Shown here: positions 1 to 7,390 of the stretch, in pieces | Layout: each line of letters begins with the position of its first letter | Numbering within the stretch: the stretch's first letter is position 1 | From: an uncultured Woeseiaceae bacterium | GTDB lineage: Bacteria; Pseudomonadota; Gammaproteobacteria; Steroidobacterales; Woeseiaceae | Reading direction: 5' to 3' | Assembly (NCBI GenBank): GCA_945788625.1 | Contig: CALZMQ010000039.1 | Coordinates: forward strand, 1-43,428 | Length of the DNA stretch: 43,428 nucleotides | The notes under the pieces: generated by a model | Told to the model about the DNA's origin: nothing | Database searches by the model: none | Seen by the model: the letters and a program-made list of their open reading frames with translations, nothing else | Program-made: the position numbers and the translations under genes

Positions 1-1
1 G

Positions 2-250
2 TACCGCGACGAGATGTTCGGCGAACCGAGTTCCGATCCGGCCCGCTTGACGAAGATTGACAGCCGCGACCTGATCAACTTCGACTTGGCCTATGTCTCC
101 GACGACGGTTCATGGACCGCGGCATTCTACGGGCGTAATGCGACCGACGAACGCTACGACAATGCGCGTCTGAATATTGGCGACTACCTGCTGCAGATTC
201 TCAGCAACGACGCCAGTGAGTTCGGCTTGCGTTTCGTCAAGGACTTCTGA
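2..250 (+). CDS. TonB-dependent receptor, C-terminal end (partial)
   Basis: The window opens inside this gene; the frame is open from base 2 to the stop at 248-250. The visible 82 residues have the alternating strand pattern of the last beta-strands of an outer-membrane barrel. They include a segment of the type AAFYGRNATDERYD, common in the penultimate strands of TonB-dependent receptors, and the chain ends in Phe (FVKDF), the usual outer-membrane C-terminal signature. Such receptors import siderophores, vitamins, glycans or other large solutes with energy from TonB-ExbBD. The plug domain and ligand-specific parts lie outside the window, so no substrate can be named. A strong intrinsic terminator follows 24 bases after the stop, so this gene ends its transcript. 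Family call is fairly secure; substrate is unknown. Confidence 0.8.
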   Translation, partial: YRDEMFGEPSSDPARLTKIDSRDLINFDLAYVSDDGSWTAAFYGRNATDERYDNARLNIGDYLLQILSNDASEFGLRFVKDF

Positions 251-273
251 CAGACATAGACAGTACTGAATAG

Positions 274-303
274 GAGCCGGTCATTCGACCGGCTCTTTTT
301 TTT
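274..303 (+). terminator. Rho-independent terminator of the TonB receptor gene
   Basis: A perfect 9-bp stem, GAGCCGGTC / GACCGGCTC, closes a 4-base loop (ATTC) and is followed directly by eight T residues (296-303). This is a textbook intrinsic terminator for plus-strand transcription, 24 bases after the receptor stop codon. It separates the receptor transcript from the amidohydrolase gene that starts at 354. Confidence 0.93.
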
Positions 304-353
304 GCGCCGGCAGCACAGTTATCGGGTGTACAATAAGCCGCACAGGAGACACG

Positions 354-1802
354 ATGAAAATAATAAGCTGCTGTTTTTTAACGATTTTTCTCGCTTTTTT
401 GCTGGCATCATGTGATTCGCCCCCAAGCTCCGAAGAAACGCAAACGTCCCCGGACGATGAGCACGGAATCGACCTGATTGTCGCCGGCAACTACGTCGTC
501 AGCATGGACGAAGCCGGTACTGTTTACGAAGACGGCGCCGTCGCAATCGACGATGGCCTGATACTCGCGATCGGTCCTGCCGACGAGATCCTCGCCCGGT
601 ATTCGGCGGTGCAGGTGCTGGCAGCAGACAATCGCGTAGTCATGCCCGGGCTCGTCAACGGCCATTCGCACGCGGCCATGACGTTGCTGCGGGGAGTGGC
701 GGACGACCTCGCGCTGATGGAGTGGCTGAACAATTACATATTTCCGGCCGAGGTCGAATTCGTTGACTCCGAGTTCGTCCGTATCGGCACCGAACTCGCC
801 TGTTGGGAAATGATACGTGGCGGCACGACGACGTTTGTCGACATGTATTACTTCCCTGACACCATCGCAGAAGTGGTCGATAGCTGTGGCATGCGTGCCA
901 TGATCTCCGCAACCGTCATCGACCAGCGCAGCCCGGACGCCGAGAGCGCCAGCGATTCCGTGCAAAAAGGCATTGGTTTCATCGATCGCTGGAAGGACCG
1001 CAACAGCCGCATCACGCCAATATTCGGGCCGCACGCCAATTACACACTCAATGCGGAACAGTTGCAGGCGACGCGCAGGGCGGCCACCGAGCTCGGCGTA
1101 TCCATCAGCATTCACATGTCCGAATCTCCGTTCGAGTTGCAGTATTCGCAAGATACCTACGGCATGCCCAGCATCGAGATGTTCGAATCGATCGGTTTCC
1201 TCGAAGGCCCGACCATCGCGGCCCATGTTGTCTGGCCGACAAAGGAAGAGATCCCGATTCTCGCCAAGCGAAAAGTCGGGGTCATTCACAACCCGACATC
1301 CAACATGAAGATCGCCTCCGGGATATCGCCGATAACCGAAATGCTGCAGGCAGGCGTTCGTGTGGGTCTCGGCACAGACGGTGCTGCCAGCAACAACGAT
1401 CTCGATCTCTGGGAGGAAATGCGGCTCGCATCATTCCTGCAGAAAGTCGATCGCATGGATCCGACCGTCATGTCGGCCACGACAGTGCTCACAATGGCTA
1501 CGCGCGGCGGTGCGACTGCCATCGGATTGGGCGACGCCATCGGATCGCTTGAGGTCGGCAAGCGGGCCGACCTTATCCAGGTCGCCTTCGACGACGTACA
1601 CCACGTGCCTACTTATGATGTGATCTCGCACCTGGTCTATGTCACGGATGAGCAGGACGTTGCGTCCGTGGTCGTCGATGGAAAAGTGCTGATGAAGGAG
1701 CGGGAAATGCTGACCATCGATACCGACCGCGTTGCGGCGGAAGCCAGGGCGCTTGCGGCTCGCATCCACGCAGCCCTGCAACAACGAAACCAGGGCAACT
1801 AA
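354..1802 (+). CDS. Lipoprotein amidohydrolase, MTA/SAH-deaminase-like
   Basis: A 482-residue metal-dependent hydrolase of the amidohydrolase superfamily, closest in motifs to the cytosine/guanine and methylthioadenosine/S-adenosylhomocysteine deaminase branch (MtaD, TrzN, AtzB). Visible metal-site motifs are HSH (H104, H106), HMSE (H254), H291 and GTDGAASNN (D342), in the expected order and spacing. Unlike the usual cytoplasmic deaminases it starts with a lipoprotein signal peptide: a hydrophobic run, then LASC with Cys20. Asp follows the Cys, which in enterobacteria favours inner-membrane retention. The start has a good ribosome site (AGGAG, 344-348), and TACAAT at 329-334 could be its -10 box. 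Inference: an envelope-facing deaminase or chlorohydrolase acting on purine-like or N-heterocyclic substrates. The substrate cannot be read from the sequence. It probably heads an operon with the next two genes. Confidence 0.85.
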   Translation: MKIISCCFLTIFLAFLLASCDSPPSSEETQTSPDDEHGIDLIVAGNYVVSMDEAGTVYEDGAVAIDDGLILAIGPADEILARYSAVQVLAADNRVVMPGLVNGHSHAAMTLLRGVADDLALMEWLNNYIFPAEVEFVDSEFVRIGTELACWEMIRGGTTTFVDMYYFPDTIAEVVDSCGMRAMISATVIDQRSPDAESASDSVQKGIGFIDRWKDRNSRITPIFGPHANYTLNAEQLQATRRAATELGVSISIHMSESPFELQYSQDTYGMPSIEMFESIGFLEGPTIAAHVVWPTKEEIPILAKRKVGVIHNPTSNMKIASGISPITEMLQAGVRVGLGTDGAASNNDLDLWEEMRLASFLQKVDRMDPTVMSATTVLTMATRGGATAIGLGDAIGSLEVGKRADLIQVAFDDVHHVPTYDVISHLVYVTDEQDVASVVVDGKVLMKEREMLTIDTDRVAAEARALAARIHAALQQRNQGN

Positions 1803-1827
1803 CAAAAAGAACAACGGGGAGATAGAC

Positions 1828-2241
1828 ATGGGCAAGAATATCGTTGCCGGCATCGTCGGCGTAATCGTCGCCATCGCACTCGTGTGGCTGATTGAGATGA
1901 TTGGTCACTCGGTATATCCGCCGCCGCCCGATCTGGACTATGCGAACGCCGACGCGATGCGCGCACATATCGCAACGTTGCCGATCGGCGCGTTCCTGTT
2001 CGTCGGTGGCGCCTGGTTCATCGCAACGCTGGCCGGCACCCTGCTCGCCTGCAAGATCGGCAGTGCCAAACCCGTCGTGTTCGCGATGATCGTCGGCGGT
2101 CTCATGCTCGTCGCCACGGCTGCGAACCTCATCATGATCCCGCATCCGCTGTGGTTCTCGATCATCGGCGTTGCCGGCATCATAGTCGCCGCCTGGCTCG
2201 GCATGACGCTCGCCGCAAGGTCCCGGACCGACGGGCCGTGA
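1828..2241 (+). CDS. Small four-helix membrane protein, unknown function
   Basis: 137 residues with about four hydrophobic segments: an N-terminal helix rich in Val/Ile/Gly (residues 1-27), a second after a Pro-rich loop (PPPPD) and two near the C-terminus. The ATG at 1828 is chosen because GGGGAG lies just upstream. The frame is open further upstream, but that part overlaps the amidohydrolase and has no membrane character. I do not recognise a characterised family; it resembles small inner-membrane proteins annotated only as hypothetical. It lies 25 bases after the amidohydrolase, and its stop overlaps the GTG start of the next gene (GTGA), so the three genes are probably co-transcribed. Confidence 0.75.
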   Translation: MGKNIVAGIVGVIVAIALVWLIEMIGHSVYPPPPDLDYANADAMRAHIATLPIGAFLFVGGAWFIATLAGTLLACKIGSAKPVVFAMIVGGLMLVATAANLIMIPHPLWFSIIGVAGIIVAAWLGMTLAARSRTDGP

Positions 2242-2702
2242 CCGCAGTCCAGGATCGGTTGTCGAACAACCATTGCTACGGCTGCGGGGCCGAGAACGAC
2301 AAAGGTCTGCGTATCAAAAGCCACTGGCGCGGCGATGAGTGTGTGTGCCATTACACGCCGAAGCCCGAGCAATGTGCCGGACCTTTGCAATACGTCTACG
2401 GCGGCACGATCGCCAGCATTATCGACTGCCACAGCGTCGGCACAGCGCTGTCCAACCACTACAAGCAGGAAGGACGGGAAGTGGGCGAGGCACCAGAGAT
2501 CTGGTGTGTAACCGGACGCCTCACGGTCAGCTACCTGGCCCCGACGCCCATCGACCGGGACATCGAGTTGCGGGCGACGATCGAGGAATTCGGCGAAAAG
2601 AAGACAATAGTGAAATGCCGGGCGTTTTCGGGCGATACGCAGACCGCCGAGGGTGAGGTCATCGTGATACGCGTTCCCGACTCCTGGAAGAACGCAAGCT
2701 AA
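2238..2702 (+). CDS. Hotdog-fold thioesterase-like protein (PaaI/DUF4442 type)
   Basis: 154 residues from the GTG at 2238, which overlaps the previous stop as GTGA. Starts further upstream would give an Arg-rich leader that is a shadow of the membrane protein gene. The N-terminus carries a Cys-rich NNHCYGCG motif typical of PaaI-like hotdog proteins. A YVYGGTIASIIDCHSVG segment follows, where the hotdog helix and catalytic region (often HGG...D) would sit; here the His of that motif is Tyr/Gly-rich but the Asp is kept. The C-terminal half alternates strands (LTVSYLAPTPID, KKTIVKCRAF) as in the family. Family members hydrolyse acyl-CoA thioesters. Specificity is unknown and activity is not proven by the visible residues. 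Confidence 0.75.
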   Translation: MTAVQDRLSNNHCYGCGAENDKGLRIKSHWRGDECVCHYTPKPEQCAGPLQYVYGGTIASIIDCHSVGTALSNHYKQEGREVGEAPEIWCVTGRLTVSYLAPTPIDRDIELRATIEEFGEKKTIVKCRAFSGDTQTAEGEVIVIRVPDSWKNAS

Positions 2703-2830
2703 TACCTCACCCACCACCCCTCACCGGCGACGATCACGGGGCATGTCCCAGTCGCTCGGACAATCTGCGATAACTCGCTTTGTGTGACACACCCCGCACT
2801 CGCCGCCGCCGGTCCCTATCATGCAGATGA

Positions 2831-2900
2831 CCGTAGGAGCGGCCCAAGTGCCCTTGAGGTATTCCAGCCACGATTGATCGCGCCAAGGTCGCTCCTACGG
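2831..2900. repeat. Dispersed palindromic (REP-like) element, copy A
   Basis: The element is bounded by an 11-bp perfect inverted repeat, CCGTAGGAGCG (2831-2841) and CGCTCCTACGG (2890-2900). Its left 43 bases match copy B at 5574-5645 at about 37 positions, including TATTCCAGCC, in the same orientation. Short GTAGGAGCGGCC palindromes of this kind are known as REP-type elements in Pseudomonas- and Xanthomonas-like genomes. It lies in a 384-base gene-free spacer (2703-3086) between the convergent hotdog and deoB genes. Apart from this element and the inverted repeat at 2937-2985 I see nothing else in that spacer. Confidence 0.75.
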
Positions 2901-2936
2901 GGTTTGCGCGAGCGCCCTTGACAAGCGGACGAGATG

Positions 2937-2985
2937 TTTGTTGGCGAGACATAAAGCGAGCGCAGCGAGACAGTCCGCCAACAAA
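2937..2985. repeat. Inverted repeat with GC-skewed loop
   Basis: TTTGTTGGCG (2937-2946) and CGCCAACAAA (2976-2985) form a perfect 10-bp inverted repeat. The 29-base interior contains the partly self-complementary GCGAGCGCAGCGAG. No T-run follows, so it is not a standard intrinsic terminator, but it could act as a two-way stem-loop between the convergent genes ending at 2702 and 3087. No second copy was seen in the window. Confidence 0.55.
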
Positions 2986-3086
2986 TATGTCGGCCGATTG
3001 TCATGATCACGGTTGATTGAGTACACGCGAGAGGACTTCCCCAACCGCAGTCCGCGTATCGAGATTGGTAAATGAAAGGGGGGCTA

Positions 3087-4289
3087 CTACCCGAGAAAAC
3101 TGGTGCCGTAGTCCATCGGTGGCAGGTCGAAGTGCGCCGCCACCGACTGCCCGATGTCCGCAAAGGTCTCCCGCCGCCCCAGTGAGCCCGGCGTAACACC
3201 CGCGCCGTATGCAAGCACCGGAATGTGCTCGCGTGTGTGGTCGGAGCCGGGCCAGGTCGGGTCGCAACCGTGGTCCGCGCAAAGCACGAGCAGGTCCCCG
3301 TCCTCGAGCTCAGCCATTAGTTCAGGCAGCCGCCCGTCGAAGTATTCGAGCGCCGCCGCGTATCCCTCAACGTCGCGGCGATGGCCGTACAGCATGTCGA
3401 AATCCACGAAGTTCGTGAATACTATCGAACGATCGCCGGCCTCCCGCATCGCGGCAAGCGTCGCGTCGAACAGCGCTTCGTTGCCCGACGCCTTCACCTT
3501 CTGCGTTATTCCCTGGTGCGCATAGATATCCGCGATCTTGCCGATACTGTAGACCTCTCCGCCGCTGGCGACGAGCTTGTCGAGCACGGTCGGTGCGTGC
3601 GGCGGTGTCGTAAGATCCCGCCGGTTTCCGGTGCGGACAAATGTATCCGGCCCGGTTCCGACGAAAGGGCGCGCGATGACTCGCCCGATGTTGTAGTCGT
3701 CGACCAGTTCACGGGCAATGTCGCAAAGACCGTACAGGCGCTCCAGTCCGAAGGACTCCTCGTGACAGGCGATCTGGAATACGCTGTCCGCAGACGTGTA
3801 TACGATCGGCTTGCCCGTGCGGACATGCTCTTGACCGAGCTCCGCGATGATCGTGGTTCCGGACGAATGACAGTTGCCCAGCACTCCTGGGAGGTCGGCC
3901 CTCTCGATCACCTTCTCGAGCAGCTCCGCAGGAAACGTATCGGTCTTGCCGGTGAAATATCCCCAGTCGAAAAGCACCGGTACGCCTGCGATCTCCCAAT
4001 GACCGCTCGGCGTGTCCTTGCCGCTGGACATTTCCGCCGCATGACCGTAGGCGCCGATGATCGTCACATCGGTCGCAACGCCCGCCGGGAACTCGCCGCT
4101 GCTCTCCTTGCCTGCATGAAACAGCCCGAGTGCCGCGAGATTGGGAAGTTGCAGGGGTCCTTTCGCGGACTCGGCGCGTACGCGCGCGATATTACCAAGC
4201 GTGTTGGACCCCACATCGCCAAACGTGTCGGCGTCAGCGGTGGCGCCGACTCCGAAGGAGTCGAGTACGAGAATTATTGCTCTTGCCAT
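3087..4289 (-). CDS. deoB: Phosphopentomutase DeoB
   Basis: 400 residues, the normal size for DeoB, which interconverts ribose- or deoxyribose-1-phosphate and the 5-phosphates in nucleoside salvage (cytoplasmic, alkaline-phosphatase-like fold, Mn-dependent). The N-terminal metal motif LDSFGVGA and the C-terminal ADHGCDPT...SDHTREH motif are both intact, as are internal segments such as [11 protein letters not shown] and [11 protein letters not shown]. Two ATGs stand in tandem (4292 and 4289). The second is chosen because GGAGG then sits about 6 bases upstream instead of 3. It follows nupC by 16 bases on the same strand, so the two genes form a nucleoside uptake and catabolism operon. No deoA, deoC or deoD is visible nearby. 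Confidence 0.97.
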   Translation of the reverse strand: MARAIILVLDSFGVGATADADTFGDVGSNTLGNIARVRAESAKGPLQLPNLAALGLFHAGKESSGEFPAGVATDVTIIGAYGHAAEMSSGKDTPSGHWEIAGVPVLFDWGYFTGKTDTFPAELLEKVIERADLPGVLGNCHSSGTTIIAELGQEHVRTGKPIVYTSADSVFQIACHEESFGLERLYGLCDIARELVDDYNIGRVIARPFVGTGPDTFVRTGNRRDLTTPPHAPTVLDKLVASGGEVYSIGKIADIYAHQGITQKVKASGNEALFDATLAAMREAGDRSIVFTNFVDFDMLYGHRRDVEGYAAALEYFDGRLPELMAELEDGDLLVLCADHGCDPTWPGSDHTREHIPVLAYGAGVTPGSLGRRETFADIGQSVAAHFDLPPMDYGTSFLG

Positions 4290-4305
4290 CATGCTCCTCC
4301 CGGAA

Positions 4306-5529
4306 TCATTGCAGTGAGAAAAAGAATCCCGCCAGTGACGCGTTCATCAGGTTGACCAGTGTACCTCCAATAACCGCTTTCAGACCAAGCCTGGCAATGT
4401 CATGCCGGCGACTCGGTGCTATCGCGCCAAGGCCGCCGAGCAATATGGCGATAGAGGCGAGGTTGGAAAAACCGCACAGGGCAAACGTCACAACGAGTTG
4501 CGTATACGGCGACAACGAGTCCTTGATCTCGACGAAACTGACGTAAGCATAGAACTCGTTGATGACCAGTTTCTGCCCGATCAGGCTACCGGCCTGCGTT
4601 GCCTCTGCCCATGGCACGCCGAGCAGGAAAGCGACCGGCGCAAACATTTTGCCCAGCAACCACTGCACCGTGAGGTCTTCGACGCCGATGAATCCACCGA
4701 ACAAGGTCAGCAATCCGTTTATGAGATAGATCAGGCCAACGAAGGCAATGAGCATCGCGCCCACGCTGAGCGCCACCTGCATGCCGATCATTGCGCCGTT
4801 GCCGATTGCCTCGAAGATGTTGACCGGCTCGTCCTGCTCGGCAACCGCTTCCGGCTTCGGCCTCTCATCATGCGCAACCGTTTCCGGCATCATTATCTTC
4901 GCAATCATCAGCGCGCCGGGAGCCGCCATGAAACTCGCGGTGATCAGGTATTTCAGATCGACGCCCATTTGTGCGTAGCCCATCATCACGGCACCGGCGA
5001 TGGTCGCACAGCCGCCGGTCATGACCGCGAAAAGTTCGGACTGGGTCATGCCCGCGAGATAGGGGCGCACGACGAGCGGCGCGTCCGTATGACCCACGAA
5101 GATATTCGAGACCGCCGATACGGATTCGGCGTGGCTGGTCTGAAGCAACTTGTGCAGCCAGCCACCGAAAGTGCCGACAACCCGCTGCATGATGCCGAGG
5201 TAGTACAGCACGGACATCAGTGCCGCGAAAAACACGATGACCGGCAATACACCGAATGCAATCGTGAAGCCGAGAGTCGCTTCGACCTGCGTGCCGAATA
5301 CAAAATCGATGCCGTGCCTGCCCTGGTCGATAACGAATTGTACGCCGCGAACGACGCGGTCGAGGAAGCGCCCGCCGGCCGGCACGTACAGCACAAGTGC
5401 CGCGACGCCGGCCTGCAGGGCAAACGCGATGCCGACCGTGCGGCGACTAATGACTTTTCGATTGTTCGACAGTAACAATGCGATCGAGAAGATCGTGGCC
5501 AACCCGACGAGACTCATTGCTACTTGCAT
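4306..5529 (-). CDS. nupC: Concentrative nucleoside transporter NupC
   Basis: 407 residues of the CNT family (cation-coupled nucleoside symporter, inner membrane). The order fits: an N-terminal helical part, the Gly-rich gate-like segment around [22 protein letters not shown], the conserved NEFYAYVSF motif, and the C-terminal [18 protein letters not shown] and NLMNASLAG segments that line the nucleoside site. The start at 5529 has AAGG at a suitable distance. It is the promoter-proximal gene of nupC-deoB and is separated from the oxidase operon upstream by a terminator and a REP-like repeat. Together with DeoB it implies use of exogenous nucleosides. Whether it is pyrimidine-selective cannot be told. 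Confidence 0.95.
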   Translation of the reverse strand: MQVAMSLVGLATIFSIALLLSNNRKVISRRTVGIAFALQAGVAALVLYVPAGGRFLDRVVRGVQFVIDQGRHGIDFVFGTQVEATLGFTIAFGVLPVIVFFAALMSVLYYLGIMQRVVGTFGGWLHKLLQTSHAESVSAVSNIFVGHTDAPLVVRPYLAGMTQSELFAVMTGGCATIAGAVMMGYAQMGVDLKYLITASFMAAPGALMIAKIMMPETVAHDERPKPEAVAEQDEPVNIFEAIGNGAMIGMQVALSVGAMLIAFVGLIYLINGLLTLFGGFIGVEDLTVQWLLGKMFAPVAFLLGVPWAEATQAGSLIGQKLVINEFYAYVSFVEIKDSLSPYTQLVVTFALCGFSNLASIAILLGGLGAIAPSRRHDIARLGLKAVIGGTLVNLMNASLAGFFFSLQ

Positions 5530-5547
5530 TGTTTCAACCTTGCGAAA

Positions 5548-5571
5548 TGAAAAGGGCCCGATTCGGGCCCT
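5548..5571 (-). terminator. Intrinsic terminator after the cytochrome oxidase operon
   Basis: An 8-bp stem (AGGGCCCG / CGGGCCCT, 5553-5571) with a 3-base loop is followed on the minus strand by TTTTCATTTC. The T-run is short, but the position suits it: after the last oxidase gene (stop at 5645) and before the nupC start at 5529. It most likely ends the oxidase transcript. Confidence 0.75.
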
Positions 5572-5573
5572 CT

Positions 5574-5645
5574 ATTCGTAGGAGCGGCCTACGTGCCCCT
5601 GGAGTATTCCAGCCGCGATCGGGCCTGGCAGGCCCTCCTACGAAT
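5574..5645. repeat. Dispersed palindromic (REP-like) element, copy B
   Basis: This second copy of the element at 2831-2900 has 11-bp perfect arms, ATTCGTAGGAG (5574-5584) and CTCCTACGAAT (5635-5645). The left parts of the two copies agree closely; the right parts differ except for the CTCCTACG arm. The right arm touches the stop codon of the oxidase subunit IV gene, and the left arm abuts the terminator hairpin at 5553-5571. The element thus sits in the 3' end region of the oxidase transcript, a typical REP position. Confidence 0.75.
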
Positions 5646-5992
5646 CAGTGATGCGGGACTTCCTGCGGCACCATCGTACTCTCACCATAGTATTCGAGGC
5701 GTGTGTCTTCGACGTATAAACCCTCGTAGGACATCAACCAGATCAGTACGAGTATCGCCGCTGGCGGGCCGAGAATGGCGAGCTTCAGAGCCAGCCGCTC
5801 CCATTTCATATGCATGAAAATCGCGATAATGAACCCGGCTTTTACGAACATGAAGACGAGAATCAGCGTCCAGCGTACTGCGCCCTGGAAATTCAGGTAA
5901 TCCACCATGTAGGAAAAGAAGCTCACCACGAACAGGAGCACCCAGATCCAGTAATAGATCTTCAGTGGATGTTGTTGTCCCTCTTCCGCCAT
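5645..5992 (-). CDS. Cytochrome c oxidase subunit IV-type protein
   Basis: 115 residues from the ATG at 5992 (MAEEGQQHPL). The longer open frame to 6070 overlaps the upstream subunit III gene and adds only a basic, non-conserved leader. Three hydrophobic helices are visible: residues about 11-30, about 40-62 with the family-like FVKAGFIIAIFMHMKWE, and about 70-88. This matches the small fourth subunit of bacterial haem-copper oxidases (CyoD/CtaF/COX4-prok type), which stabilises the complex in the inner membrane. It is the last gene of the oxidase operon, followed by a repeat and terminator. Confidence 0.88.
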   Translation of the reverse strand: MAEEGQQHPLKIYYWIWVLLFVVSFFSYMVDYLNFQGAVRWTLILVFMFVKAGFIIAIFMHMKWERLALKLAILGPPAAILVLIWLMSYEGLYVEDTRLEYYGESTMVPQEVPHH

Positions 5993-6012
5993 ACCGCCGA
6001 CTCCCTCAGTAC

Positions 6013-6702
6013 TTACCAGAGATAGAAAAACGCAAAAATGAATACCCAGACGAGATCGACGAAGTGCCAATAGAGGCCCGTAATCTCGACGATCTCGTAG
6101 TTGCCGCCGTGCTTCTCATAAAACCCGTTCTTTACACGAAACGCGATAACGAGCAGGTAGATCACGCCCGCGGAAACGTGCATGCCGTGAAAACCCGTAA
6201 TCATGAAGAAGCTCGAGCCGAATTGTGCCGCACCGAATGGATTCCCCCACGGACGCACGCCTTCCGATATCAGCTTCGTCCACTCAAAAGCCTGCATGCC
6301 GACGAATGTTGCACCGAGTAAAGCCGTTGCGACCATGAGCCAGAAGGTCTTGTTGCGGTCCTTGCGGTAGCCCATGTTTACGGCCAGGGCCATCGTGCCC
6401 GATGACGTGATCAGGACGAACGTCATGATGGCGATCAAGAGGAGCGGCACGGACGTGCCGAATACCGTCAGTGAGAATACTTCGCTGGGAAAGGGCCAGG
6501 GATCCGTCGTCGAAATGCGAACCATCATGTAGCCGACGAGGAAGCAGCTGAAGATAAACGTATCGCTCAACAGGAAGATCCACATCATGGCCTTGCCCCA
6601 GGGCACGCCAAAGACCTGTTTGTCACGCGCGAAGTCGTCCACGACACCCTTGGTGCCGGGTGCCTCTATTTCCGCCCCACTATCCAGTACCGCTTCAGAC
6701 AT
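6013..6702 (-). CDS. Haem-copper oxidase subunit III (CyoC/CtaE-like)
   Basis: 229 residues with five to six membrane helices. The pattern is that of subunit III: WIFLLSDTFIFSCFLVGYMMVR near the N-terminus, then FWLMVATALLGATFVGMQAFEW, FFMITGFHGMHVSAGVIYL and the C-terminal ETGLYWHFVDLVW-like end. The HGMHV and YWHFVD motifs are hallmarks of the family. Subunit III supports proton uptake and stability of the oxidase. It lies 22 bases after a second subunit III-like gene. This copy is the more canonical of the two. Confidence 0.92.
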   Translation of the reverse strand: MSEAVLDSGAEIEAPGTKGVVDDFARDKQVFGVPWGKAMMWIFLLSDTFIFSCFLVGYMMVRISTTDPWPFPSEVFSLTVFGTSVPLLLIAIMTFVLITSSGTMALAVNMGYRKDRNKTFWLMVATALLGATFVGMQAFEWTKLISEGVRPWGNPFGAAQFGSSFFMITGFHGMHVSAGVIYLLVIAFRVKNGFYEKHGGNYEIVEITGLYWHFVDLVWVFIFAFFYLW

Positions 6703-6724
6703 AAAGAACCCTCAGGTCGAATAA

Positions 6725-7390
6725 TCAGGTCGACAACAGCAAGCCAAAAAGAACCAGCCAGACGAGCAACAGGAAATGCCAGTAGATCGTGCATAGCTCG
6801 ATACTGCGCCGTATTGCCGGGTCATCTCCCTTGCCCAGCACGACTTTCGTCGTTGCCCTCGCCCAGACGTACATACCGCCGGCAATATGCACGGCATGGG
6901 CGCCCGTCAGGAAATAGAAGAATGCATTCGCCGGATTGCTCGAAATCAATTGCCCGCCGCTCTTGAGCTGCTGCCAGGCCACGAGTTGCCCGACAACGAA
7001 TGCGGCTGTCAACAATCCGGTGACGAGCAAACCCGGCGCAAGCCTGGACACGCGCCCCTTGACGGCATTGTTGCGTGTCCACTGGAACACGATACTCGCG
7101 AATACCAGCATCAATGTGTTCAGCCAGAGTAATTGTGGCTCGCTCAAAGGAACCCAGTCGCCAAGGTCCATGCGCAGCGCATAGGCACTCATGATCAGCG
7201 CGAAGAAGGAGGAAACGACGGCCAGCAGTGTCAGCAATGCGATGAGACGCGAATTCGTCCCCAGCGGTCCGTGGTGCGCGGTTTCGCTGACCACGTCGGC
7301 GACCCATGGCTGCGTATTGAACGACTGTTTCAGGAGCCAGCCGAGCAATGTGGCCAGTATGATCGCCAGGACTATGAGACCGATTTCCAC
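6725..7390 (-). CDS. Second subunit III-like oxidase protein
   Basis: 221 residues; the start is GTG at 7390, overlapping the subunit I stop by one base (TAGTG), so translation is probably coupled. It shares subunit III signatures at its C-terminal half: FYFLTGAHAVHIAGGMYVW and ELCTIYWHFLLLVWLVLF. The first third differs, with an N-terminal membrane anchor and a helix pair around ALLTLLAVVSSFFALIMSAYA. Tandem subunit III-like genes occur in some bacterial aa3-type operons. Here the two proteins are clearly diverged, not a recent duplication. Its role beside the canonical subunit III is unknown. Confidence 0.88.
   Translation of the reverse strand: MEIGLIVLAIILATLLGWLLKQSFNTQPWVADVVSETAHHGPLGTNSRLIALLTLLAVVSSFFALIMSAYALRMDLGDWVPLSEPQLLWLNTLMLVFASIVFQWTRNNAVKGRVSRLAPGLLVTGLLTAAFVVGQLVAWQQLKSGGQLISSNPANAFFYFLTGAHAVHIAGGMYVWARATTKVVLGKGDDPAIRRSIELCTIYWHFLLLVWLVLFGLLLST

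Noticed and set aside
408..1289. Long open frame on the minus strand over the amidohydrolase
   Set aside because: It is antisense to a gene with full catalytic motifs and its translation has no recognisable domain or ribosome site.
4402..5475. 357-residue plus-strand frame over nupC
   Set aside because: It mirrors the nupC reading frame on the other strand and has an unnatural His/Asp/Arg-rich composition.
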